This document shows positions 1 through 8,361 of a DNA stretch of 11,201 nt, one piece after another. Each line of letters starts with the position of its first letter. Within the stretch, counting starts at the first letter, position 1. The DNA is taken from NCBI GenBank assembly GCA_025449115.1, contig JAHLKC010000345.1:1-11201 (forward strand), in the 5' to 3' direction. This DNA is from Chytridium lagenaria. Taxonomy: Eukaryota > Chytridiomycota > Chytridiomycetes > Chytridiales > Chytridiaceae. The notes beneath the pieces are model-generated. The model had not been told where the DNA came from and made no database searches. It saw nothing but the letters and a program-made list of their open reading frames with translations. The position numbers and the translations under genes were made by a program.

Positions 1-48
1 CAGCAGAAAGGAGGTTCATGAAGCATAGAGGTGACGGAGGATGTCATT

Positions 49-1061
49 ATGTCTTTTTTTCAGGAGACATCTGTCGTCGGCGGGCTGCAAGATGCCGAGA
101 CACATCCAGAAGTTACCCCAGACGCACCATCTTTACCTGCTGCGACTGCTCCCCTGTCGCCACTGAGCGAAATGGCGCTCTTACCAAAGACATCATCTTT
201 ACGAAATCTACGCAGCTCACCCCGCAGCGCGAAAGCTGGAACTATTTTCTGGAGCAAAGGACTACATGCCACAAGAGATGACTGTCAATCTAATTGCGAA
301 AGATTATTTGTCAAAACTGGCAGAGCGAGACAGAGAAGAGGCTCTTCCCAGGGCGATCGATGCTTTGCCTCTCGAGCTCTTTGCACCCGTGTCAAAATTA
401 GTGTCTACACCATCATCCGTGGTGGATCCAGGGTCTCCGCCTCCGTTATTCGACTTTCCAGATAATGAGGCAAGCGATGACGTTGACCCGTCTCCTATTC
501 TTCCGTCGCTGGTATTAGGTGGGACTGACGGGGATGCCTTGAATAGACGGCACTTTAAACCACACATATCGGAAAACCCTACTCTTGGAGGCACCAGCAT
601 CCTTCCCGTCGCTGCGTCAGATTCTATACCCATGTCAGGTACCCTTCGGACCATCACGGCAAGCCTCGGAGGGAACAAAACTCCAAATGTAAGCGTGAAG
701 AGATCAAAAACGTCAATGCCTGCACAAAGCATACGTAGTTTCTTTCCGGAGCAGCTAAGAAAACCGAAGTTCCAGCTCCCCTTGACGTGGAAACAATTGA
801 AATTCCTCAGGATCCTGCCTCGAAGAAATTCTTTTGTCCTGTCAATGACTGTTTCGCCCCACCGTCGGATCGGAAATACAATATCAAGACACATCTCTAC
901 ACGCATTACCCTAAAGTCAGTTATCGATTTCCTTGCCCTTATTGTGAAAAATCTTTACGAGGCACAATGACATGGAGAGGCATTCGGAGAAGAAGCATAG
1001 AAGTGAAGAGGTTGATGATGATGGATCAGGGAAAAGGAAGAAGAGAAGGAAGAAGTTTTGA
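49..1061 (+). CDS. C2H2 zinc-finger protein, coding frame broken
   Basis: Probably a nuclear DNA-binding protein. The N-terminal two thirds is Ser/Pro/acidic, disordered-looking sequence. Two C2H2 fingers lie at the C-terminus: finger 1 at 835-906 (C-x4-C-x13-H-x3-H) and finger 2 at 934-998 (C-x2-C-x12-H-x4-H), followed by a basic tail with KRKKRRKK that may be a nuclear signal, and TGA at 1059-1061. The ATG at 49 is chosen because its frame opens after a stop at 19-21. TTTTTTTCAG ending at 63 could instead be an intron acceptor, with the true start outside the window. The coding frame changes three times. First, it changes near a T4 run at 245-248. Second, a 41-nt intron at 735-775 (GTAGTT...CCAG) would join the middle part to the fingers. 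Third, one base appears to be missing at about 958-966, inside finger 2. No specific ortholog is recognised. The finger assignment is strong, and the exact gene model is weak. Confidence 0.6.
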
Positions 1062-1928
1062 TGAAGATGGAGGGTTTGAGGCAGAGGTCGAGGTTGTTTG
1101 ACTTTTAAATTACTTTGTTTTCTTTGTATGTATGTACATGTTTTACGCTCACTTAATTGCAGCGTTTATAACCACTTGTCGAAATCACGTATAAATATTT
1201 ATGAACAGTATACACAACATCAAGCACACCTTCTATTATACTTTCGTGTCGGTATTTTTTTTATTTAAATACAAGAAAGAAAAAGCTTCAAAGTATTTTA
1301 GTGGATTTATAACAACGTTTTGCGATTTTCATATTTTCAAGTTACTCGTCCTGCCTCATCCTTGAAACAGTTATCCTTGGAATTCACACCTTTTTTTTTT
1401 GTTTTGTCCTATTTTGTTTTGCACTCCGACTAATAAATGATTCAAATAAAACTCAATAGTTTCCAACCCTTCAATACTCTTTTCGCATATCTATTGACTA
1501 TCGCATATCTTTTGACAACCAGTTTACTCCTTAAATATTAAATGTCTCAAAGGAAACCAACGACGGCAAATGCGAATTAAAAAGCTCACAAAGACAAAGC
1601 AAAGAAGTTGCATTCAACCTAGAAGGTAATGAAACGAAATTTGAGATTGAAAACGTCATAGTACATAAGAAACCAGAAGTACCGCAGGCGATCCCAGCAA
1701 GCTCACATGTTATTGCATCCGTTCCACCTTGACGTAAAATACACCATGTCCGATAACATACATTTGGAACAAAAGATTCCCTACTAATTGGAGCTTCAAA
1801 CATCTAGAGGTTATAAGTTTCAGTTTGAATTCGCGAAAGACGCCAGTACTTGTGATGCCATTGGTCAAAGGCTTTGTAGTCCACTATTTTCTCGAAATTA
1901 GGCCATTCAACTCCGCCATCCGACAAAC
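1062..1928. other. Intergenic region, AT-rich, no gene seen
   Basis: This stretch holds the presumed 3' UTR of the zinc-finger gene and the upstream region of the kelch gene. It is AT-rich, with a T10 run at about 1390-1400 and an AATAAA at about 1432. A 90-codon open stretch on the minus strand (1531-1803) shows no recognisable domain. I see no RNA gene or repeat. Confidence 0.5.
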
Positions 1929-3562
1929 ATGATCAGTGGAGTCGACAATGCTGTTGTGGACCTTACTCAGGCAACTTGGGTCTTTCCAAGCGTTGGTGGG
2001 AGAGTGCCATCGCCAAGAGTTGGATGTACGGTTACGGCAGTGCCTGGAGAGAATGGATGTCTATTGTTTGGTGGGGCGAGTCATGAGGAAGGGTTTCGGA
2101 ATGACCTGTTTTGGTTGGACTTGGGTGAGTCTACATGCATGCTTCGTTACGTAATGATGCTGGTTTGTTCAATATGAATGATTAGATGCTTTTGAACTTG
2201 TTTTACGTTGTGGAAGTCGCATGAGAAGTCCGACTACTGACGCTTTCTTATTCTGGCCTTTGATGAGCAGGCACCATGACTTGGACGGAGGCCAGGATAT
2301 CCGAAGGTCCTATTCCAAAGCCACGATATGAGCATATGGCGGCTGTTGTGTTTCGGCGGGACGGTGCGAATCCGGATTTAAGAAGTCCACACCTTTTGGT
2401 GTTTGGAGGATCCTCGGAGGAAGGATTGTTGAATGATTTATGGGACTTCGACTTAGGTTGGTTTAAGAGAATTCTGTGGAATCATTTTTACTTTTGTTTG
2501 TACATACTTTGAATCTTCACATTATCATCGTTGGCTTATTCTTTAATTGTTACGTTATGACTTTTATTTGAACCAAACTCATTTGAAAAGCAACCAGAAA
2601 ATGGACGCAGTTATCAACAAGAGGGAAGACTCCATCGCCTCGTACTCTACATTCCTGCGGTGTATCTCGGAATCGACCAAGAGTCTCAGAACAGGGATAG
2701 CCAACACCACAAAGAAGAGGTGATCGTGTCTATATATTCGGCGGTGGGGGTGAGGGTGAATTTCCCATCCAAGACCATGCAGTTTACTGTCTGGACGTTG
2801 GTAAGAATTTTTTTAAGATAAAACAAATGAACGCAGTTGGCTGACGCTTTGTTATTCTTGTAGATATGCTGATGTGGATTCAGTTAACTCAGTCAGAAGC
2901 AGAAGATTCATTTATTTGCCCGTCGCCTAGATTAGGCCATACGCTGTGTATGTCCGGCAAGCGATTATTTATGTTTGGAGGAGGATCGAAAGCCGGAAGT
3001 AGTAATAACGAGCTCTGGGTGTTCGATACATGTGAGAAAACTGCGTTTAAATCTTTTTACTAGGTTTTAGAGTAGTCGAATTGACTATGTTTTACTAACA
3101 CTTTTGATTTTTTCTGAAGCAACAAGAACGTGGATTTTTGTGGATCCCAATGGAGACGAGGCTCCCGTATCGCGATTTGGGCATTCGGCATGCATGGTTA
3201 CCGAGCAGCGTATGGTTGTCTATGGAGGATTGTCTATAAATGGACCAAAGCCTACTGTATTAGATGATGTCGTCGAGCTGGATACAGGTACTACCAATTT
3301 CATTTGTACACGTATCAAGCAAGCCTTAAAAATGTATGTTAATATTTATAGATTAATGAAATGGAAGCGCGTCGAGCCTGCAGGTCTGCCCGTAGATGGT
3401 ACACCAATGGGCCGTCTAGACCATGATGCATGTGTGCTAGGAGATATGACCCAGCAACAGACACCAGAAGGAGTAAAAGAGGATATAGCAGCATCGATGC
3501 TCGTGTTTGGAGGAATGGACTTTAGCAGGGTGATGAACGAGACCGTTATTCTTCACCTTTAA
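1929..3562 (+). CDS. Kelch-repeat protein, RABEPK (Rab9 effector p40)-like
   Basis: Predicted beta-propeller adaptor. The animal homologue RABEPK binds Rab9 and acts in endosome-to-Golgi transport; a similar role here is inference. Exons: 1929-2124, 2271-2456, 2591-2800 (possibly split by a 39-nt intron at 2662-2700), 2864-3031, 3120-3287 and 3352-3562. Kelch signatures repeat once per exon: PSPRVG...LLFGG, KPRYEH...LLVFGG, PSPRTLHS...VYIFGGG, SPRLGHT...LFMFGG, SRFGHSA...VVYGG and GRLDHDACV...MLVFGGM. Blade order and spacing match RABEPK, including the RYEH blade, the FGGG-x-G-E blade with IQD, and the final GRLDH...LVFGGM. The start fits because QATW just precedes blade 1, as in RABEPK. Introns at 2801-2863 and 3032-3119 have good branch points (CTGAC, ACTAAC). 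Two defects are visible: an in-frame TAG at 2698-2700, removable by the 39-nt intron, and an apparent single missing T at 3352-3356, just after the last intron. Confidence 0.82.
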
Positions 3563-3674
3563 AAAATACAAACAAGCATAACTCATACCATCTACCCTGC
3601 GCCACACCCTTTGTAGCCAATGAAAACGCCGATGTGATTTGGCAGAGAATGTTGTCCATAATAGGGCTTGTATC

Positions 3675-3700
3675 ACCCTAATTAGCTCTCTCTTTTTTTC
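3675..3700 (+). promoter_or_regulatory. Telo-box-like motif and pyrimidine tract of the uL13 promoter
   Basis: ACCCTAA at 3675-3681 is followed by a C/T-rich run at 3686-3700, ending 14 bases before the uL13 ATG. Telo-box-like motifs and pyrimidine-rich start regions are common upstream of ribosomal protein genes. The assignment rests on position and motif only. Confidence 0.35.
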
Positions 3701-3714
3701 GACAAAATCCAACT

Positions 3715-4926
3715 ATGACCTTTGAGAAGGTGAGGCATCCAGCGATGCAGCGAGAATGGCGATGGACGAGAACGGATGCCGGATTTTATGCGATGAGGGA
3801 AAGTACGGCTGCAAGAGGAAAGGGACGAAGCTATGCTGGATTTGGACTGATGCATGACGACAGGGGGAAGCTTTGTCTGTGAATTTCAGGGTCTGGATTA
3901 CGCTGGCAAAGAGTGTGGATCTCGACTGAGGCTTGCATTATATATTTGTGGATGGAATTACGACGTCGAGCGTGGGGTTGGAACTAAGTTTTGGTTATGA
4001 CGAGGGGTTTGTTATGGGAGATGGATTCTGGCCGAATATAATTTCGCTGAAATCTATCGACTATAAGCTATCCCCATACGCATGGAATTGAGAGTTGAAG
4101 GATTCGGAATGCAGTCGATTTTTAACTCGGATTCTCGGCATGCCTAACGAATTATTCTTCGGAACACTTAGGAAGTTGTCATTGACGGCAAGGGTCACCT
4201 TATCGGTCGTCTCGCCTCCATCGTGGCCAAGCAGCTCCTTAGCGGCCAGAAGGTGACTGTCGTCCGTTCCGAGGAGCTCAACGTCACTGGGTCCTTTTAC
4301 AGGAACAAGTGTAAGTTATATGTTTTGATATTGGCATTTGTTTATATCAAAATTTTTGTTGATCAAATATTAACACGTTTTATTTCTGCGTCCCTTTATG
4401 CATCTTTTCGTAACCCCATCTTGGATTTGGACCTTGAATTGCAACTTTATATCCCATCTTACGAACAATCAACAGTGAAGTACCAGAACTACCTCCGCAA
4501 GCGTTGCATCATCAACCCTGCTCGTGGCCCCTTCCACTTCCGCGCCCCCTCCCGGTTCTTCTACCGTGTTATCAGGGGTATGATCCCCCACAAGACCGCC
4601 CGCGGTGCTGCTGCCCTTGAGCGCCTCAAGGCCTTCGAGGGTGTCCCCCCCCTTATGACAAGATCAAGAAGGTTGTCTGCCCCCAGGCCCTTCGTGTCCT
4701 CCGCCTTAAGCCCGGAAGGAAGTACACTGTCATCAAGCGTATCTCCTCCGAGATGGGCTGGAAGTACCAGGGTATCGTTGAGAAGCTCGAGGAGAAGAGG
4801 ATTGCCAGGGGCAAGGCTTTCTACGAGAGGAAGAAGGCCATTGCTCGTCTTGGTGTCCAGGCTGCCGCCAAGGCTGCCAAGGAGGTTGCTCCCATCCAGA
4901 AGAAGCTCACTGCCTTCGGTTACTAA
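3715..4926 (+). CDS. 60S ribosomal protein uL13 (L13a/L16), poly-C frameshift
   Basis: Structural protein of the large cytosolic ribosomal subunit. Exon 1 is only 15 nt (3715-3729, MTFEK) and is joined across a 442-nt intron (3730-4171, GTGAGG...TTAG, branch CTAAC at 4143) to exon 2 at 4172-4310 ([15 protein letters not shown], then [17 protein letters not shown]). A 165-nt intron (4311-4475) follows, then exon 3 at 4476-4926. Splicing gives FYRNKLKY, the expected junction for this family. Exon 3 carries [39 protein letters not shown] and the typical end AFGY. The family motif GxPPPYDK is broken: the C run at 4645-4652 has 8 bases where 9 are needed, and the reading frame shifts from there. 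Downstream sequence is intact in the new frame to TAA at 4924-4926. With that base the protein would be about 201 residues, close to yeast Rpl16 (199). Codon usage is strongly C/G-ending, as expected for high expression. Confidence 0.92.
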
Positions 4927-5297
4927 ATACATTTCCGTGTGATACTCTGGCCTCTGTATCTCTGGTTGTCTCGTCATTTGTTTATTATTTTGAGTGAGAA
5001 TATATTCTCCAGTTACGAATGTGATTTAAAGTCCTCTTACGAATGCGATGCTAGAGAGAAAGGGAACATTGTTCTGACTGAATGGGTAAATGTAGACAGT
5101 GGATTAGCAAAAATCTGCTTGCGCGGTGGATACTTCTACAATTTTAATTATAGGTAAGAATTAGAAACATCAAAAACAAGAGTTAAAAGAAACAAAAATC
5201 AAACTGCCGAACTGGTTTATCAGGCGAAAAATTGTGATGAAACGGCTCTAAAAAATTTACACCCATGAAAAAAGTAGACTTTTCTGTCCAATAGAGT
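4927..5297. other. uL13 3' flank and U1 upstream region
   Basis: AT-rich spacer between the uL13 stop and the U1 promoter elements. Apart from the 24-nt-period direct repeat at 5013-5049, I see no gene. GTGATGA at about 5233 resembles a snoRNA C box, but no CTGA D box follows at a fitting distance. Confidence 0.45.
5013..5049 (+). repeat. Short imperfect direct repeat, period 24 nt
   Basis: TTACGAATGTGAT at 5013-5025 recurs as TTACGAATGCGAT at 5037-5049, differing at one base. Two units only, in the uL13 3' flank. No function is apparent. Confidence 0.6.
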
Positions 5298-5314
5298 CAC
5301 GTGAATAGCACGTG
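5298..5314 (+). promoter_or_regulatory. Paired CACGTG boxes upstream of U1 snRNA
   Basis: Two perfect CACGTG palindromes lie at 5298-5303 and 5309-5314, 11 nt apart start to start. That places them 78-94 nt before the U1 5' end, roughly one helical turn from each other. A CCAAT lies just upstream at 5288-5292. CACGTG is the site of bHLH and Cbf1-type factors, so they could be upstream activating elements for U1. No binding data support this. Confidence 0.35.
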
Positions 5315-5357
5315 CAGGTTTTGATTGGCGTATCTATAGTCCGCAGTTTTTCTACAG

Positions 5358-5363
5358 TATAAG
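5358..5363 (+). promoter_or_regulatory. TATA-like element of U1 snRNA
   Basis: TATAAG lies 29-34 nt upstream of the U1 5' end, the usual TATA spacing. Fungal U1 genes are normally transcribed by RNA polymerase II. Assignment is by position and sequence only. Confidence 0.45.
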
Positions 5364-5391
5364 AACCGACCTCTTTCCTTCCTTGTAAAGC

Positions 5392-5555
5392 ATACTTACC
5401 TGGGGAGGGCATTCCGTGATCAAGAAGGCGGAGTGCCAGGGCGGTTGCCTGGCCATTGCACATTACGTGTTGGGCTCCTGCCTTCACACTCTCTTCGGGG
5501 AGTCGTGATTCCACAATTTTTTACACCGGTGACTCGCGTTCGCGCGGTGACCGGG
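5392..5555 (+). ncRNA. U1 spliceosomal snRNA
   Basis: RNA core of the U1 snRNP, which recognises 5' splice sites in the nucleus. The gene begins with ATACTTACCTG, the canonical U1 5' end, whose ACUUACCU pairs with donor sites such as the GTAAGT and GTGAGT donors seen in neighbouring genes. The stem-loop I loop has GATCAAGAAG, the U1-70K binding type. Stem-loop II contains CCATTGCAC, the U1A-type loop. A third hairpin lies around ACTCTCTTCGGGGAGT. The Sm site AATTTTTTA is at 5515-5523. The final hairpin has a CGCG-TTCG-CGCG tip inside a CCGGT/ACCGG stem, much like stem-loop IV of animal U1. The length of about 164 nt equals that of metazoan U1 and lacks the large expansion of budding yeast U1. 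The 3' end is placed at the base of stem IV and may be off by a few bases. Confidence 0.95.
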
Positions 5556-5994
5556 CCAAAACACCTAATTTAAAAAACGAAAATCAAAAAGAAAATATGG
5601 TTGATCGAAGGGTCTCTTGTGACATGTAGTTGTGTTTTTGTTCCAGGCAAGGTGAAGGACAGATCTAACTGTTTCTTATTTCTGTTTTCGTTGTTTTCGT
5701 TACGTAGAAGCTGTCATATCGCAAGGTGTGCAATAAACACAGAAAGGGCATTGGGGGTTGTCAAAATAACATGTAATTGTACAAAATGCTCCCGCATGCA
5801 GTGCAAGACAACGATGAAATACAACCGCAAAGCGGCGTCAGACATAACCTATTCATGCTGCTCCAGACAAGATCCAGCTTGCGGAGACAAATGAATGAAC
5901 TCGTTTTTGCTGTCTCATAAGAAGTCGCCTGTGATCGAGCATTTTTGGAAATTACCAGTTAGACAATCCATTCACTCAAACCGATCGCATCACA
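5556..5994. other. Spacer between U1 and the reductase gene
   Basis: U1 3' flank, A-rich at 5560-5600, followed by the reductase upstream region. A 97-codon open frame (5601-5894) ends in a cysteine-rich tail but has no recognisable family. It is discussed as a weak observation and is not called as a gene. Confidence 0.4.
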
Positions 5995-7723
5995 ATGTCC
6001 ACTCTCAAGACCGGCGTCACTGGCGGATCAACCAAGGCTGAGACTACAGAGGTCTTTCAAGTGAGAATGCCTTTGCCACATTGTTTTGTTGTAATCTGGG
6101 CATACATTGCTCGATTTTGTTGAGATTGAGAGACGACACTTTAGTGACCATACTGACTCCTTTCATAGAAAGACCTCTTCAAAGGCAAGGTTGCCTTCAT
6201 CACTGGCGGAGGGTCTGGAATCTGTAAGGGTATGGCCGAAGCTCTCGCGAGGCACGGCGCAAAGGTAGCTATTACGGGCCGAACCATGTCAAAGCTCGAG
6301 GAAGCTGCTGCTGATATTACGAAAAAGACGGGTAAGTTCGAACATATCTTACAGTCCTTTTTACTTGATTATGTTTTCACTCATGCACGCACTTCGTTTT
6401 TTCCTAAATGATTGTAGGTGGTGAGGTTTTCCCTGTCGCCGCGGATGTCCGCAGCTACGACCTCATCGAGTCCGCGATCAAGCAGGCGCACGCCAAGTTT
6501 GGAAGGATCGACTACCTGGGTAAGTCAAGGGAGCATCGCGTGATCCCAGTTCTCCTGCGGACTCTCTCGATCTTCACATTTTTTATGACGGCAAAATATC
6601 TGACTTGGCACGTGATTGATTATGCAAAAAGTATGCGGTGCTGCTGGAAACTTCCTGGCGCCTGCGGAGAAGCTTTCGCCGAACGCTTTTCGAACGGTTG
6701 TCGAGATTGACCTCATCGGTACCTTTAACACGTGCAAGGCCGCGTTGCCGTACTTGAAGGAGACCAAGGGATCGATCATCAACGTCACTGCGACCCTTCA
6801 ATATGCCGGGACTCCTCTCATGGTGAGAAGTGAAATGAATATGGCAATTGGGGTCTAATTCCGATTTATCTAGGCTCATGCATGTGCCGCCAAAGCTGGT
6901 GTGGTATGTTAACATATTAAATCAAAACACGTCTAACTTATTTCAAGGACGCACTGACAAAGTAGTAGACCATTGATATTATAATGTTTTGAAGCTATCT
7001 AACATCTCGATGTTATCTCTAGGGTCTTGGCGATTGAATGGGGACAATACGGTTAGTTAATTTGTTTATGTTTCATCTTAACATGGAATAAACTTTTTGT
7101 TTGAATGAAATAACGGGATAACGACTAATTGTGATTTTAGGTATCAGAATTAATGGAGTAGCTCCTGGGGTAAATATCTGCTGGTTCTCTTTTTTTAAAT
7201 CTAACTCATACCTAGCCGATTGACGACACGATTGGATTGTAAGAGGAGTGGAAATTGGAAAGGATTTGAAAACTAACAAACAAATCTTTAAAAAGCTCCA
7301 AGCTAATGCCTGATGGATTTAAAGAAACCGTGGCCAAAATGATTCCTCTTCGTAGTTACGGTAACTTAAAAGTTTCCTTTTACGTCTGAATTTATCCCAT
7401 TGGATATGTTAGTCTGACTTTCTCTTAGGAACCATTAAGATATTGAACACGCTACTGTGTACCTCTTTTCGGAAGCCGGAAGATGGTAAGTTTGATCCCT
7501 TTTTCTGCATAGGCAACCAGAGCTCTGACCATCACCACGCGTGTTTTTAATTAATGATGTCTAGGGTGACTGGCGCGTTCTTTGTCATTGACGGTGGGAC
7601 AGTGGATGACTGCTGTCGCAGGATTGGGCTGATACATCTCCGGAAGAGTTATTAAAGAAAAAGAAGGAATTAGCAAGCTTTGAGCAAGTTAAAACTCGAT
7701 ATGTGGTTTTGCTGAAATGGTGA
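5995..7723 (+). CDS. Peroxisomal-type 2,4-dienoyl-CoA reductase (Sps19/DECR2-like SDR)
   Basis: NADPH-dependent short-chain dehydrogenase family member. The relatives reduce 2,4-dienoyl-CoA during beta-oxidation of unsaturated fatty acids. Proposed exons: 5995-6060, 6169-6331, 6418-6519, 6632-6822, 6874-6903, 6948-6961, 7023-7051, 7141-7169, 7216-7238, 7296-7360, 7429-7485 and 7565 onward. Motifs in order: FKGKVAFITGGGSGIC (cofactor loop; I recall the same IC in yeast Sps19), AADVRS, CGAAGNFLAP, SPNAFRTVVEIDLIGTFN, INVTATLQYAGTPLM, HACAAKAG (active-site Lys), DALTKVLAIEWGQYG, RINGVAPG, PIDDTIG, SKLMPDG, IPLRSYG, VYLFSEAGRWVTGAFFVIDGG. CTRAY branch points support most introns. Two problems appear. 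Exon 11 is in frame only with a skipped GTIK or with one extra base. After IDGG the reading moves through other frames to ADTSPEELLKKKKELASFEQ, ending at TGA 7721-7723. No SKL-type peroxisome signal is seen. Confidence 0.88.
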
Positions 7724-8339
7724 GGAGATCACCGAGATTCTTTAAATGAGCGTGTATTTTCAATCGACAAAGTCTCGTATCAGAAAAACTATTTTATTAA
7801 AGATTACCAAAATTGTTTCTTCGTACCCAATTTTATCCTTCTTTCAGCTCCAGACGCGCACAAGAGATAATAATCTTTTTCAGTAATTCTGCAAGGACGA
7901 TGTCTCATCTTTCACAGAACTCAGCCCGTTTGAAACCTCACATTAAGACATCGCGTCCACCAACGTGTTCAATTGCATATATGCCCCGACGTCGACAAGA
8001 TCACGTAGTCTTCAGTTCTTTATGGAAACTGAGAGCGCTCTTCTTTTTTGTCGGAATACAATTGAGCGTGTGCGAAATCGCGACGCTGATTCCTTATGTC
8101 CGAGTTTGCCGAACTCATGAATGTTGGGCAACAGGAAGAAGGCAGATACCTCTAAGCTTCCATCAACATCTGCATCCGAAAGCATACATCAACCTAACTA
8201 AGTGCGTCCGGGGCATCATTCAGCAACCGTTTGATACCAACATATCTGCTTTAGAAACACCTTCATGTTTAAAAATGTGTTTTAAATTCTAACGCAGCGT
8301 CTATATAAATTTATCTAACATTAAATTCTTTAAATGTAG
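7724..8339. other. Spacer, no convincing gene
   Basis: Region between the convergent reductase and acyltransferase genes. An open frame of 159 codons on the plus strand (7813-8292) has no recognisable motif and biased composition. The reverse complement is closed by many stops. I see no RNA gene or repeat here. Confidence 0.45.
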
Positions 8340-8355
8340 GCGCTTTGGTAAGCGC
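8340..8355. repeat. Perfect small hairpin downstream of the acyltransferase stop
   Basis: GCGCTT and AAGCGC form a perfect 6-bp stem with a TGGT loop, starting 6 nt beyond the minus-strand stop codon at 8362-8364. It would lie in the 3' UTR of the acyltransferase mRNA. It may be chance, and no function is known. Confidence 0.4.
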
Positions 8356-8361
8356 AGATTA

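Noticed and set aside
304..906. 200-codon open frame on the minus strand opposite the zinc-finger gene
   Set aside because: No recognisable domain. It lies opposite sequence with clear plus-strand coding character and the fingers, so it is a shadow.
1531..1803. 90-codon minus-strand open frame in the first intergenic region
   Set aside because: Nothing recognisable, ordinary AT-rich spacer, no splice or promoter support.
3730..4475. Possible C/D snoRNA in the uL13 introns
   Set aside because: Only imperfect C-box-like sequence (GCGATGA near 3791) and scattered CTGA at unsuitable distances. The second intron has no D box and no terminal stem.
4561..4977. 138-codon minus-strand open frame across uL13 exon 3
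   Set aside because: Antisense shadow of C/G-ending codons in a highly expressed gene; uL13 on the plus strand is unambiguous.
5257..5514. 85-codon minus-strand open frame over the U1 gene
   Set aside because: Lies on the U1 snRNA and has no protein similarity that I can see.
7813..8292. 159-codon plus-strand open frame between the reductase and the acyltransferase
   Set aside because: No domain, signal peptide or splice context; composition looks like spacer. Left as unassigned intergenic sequence.
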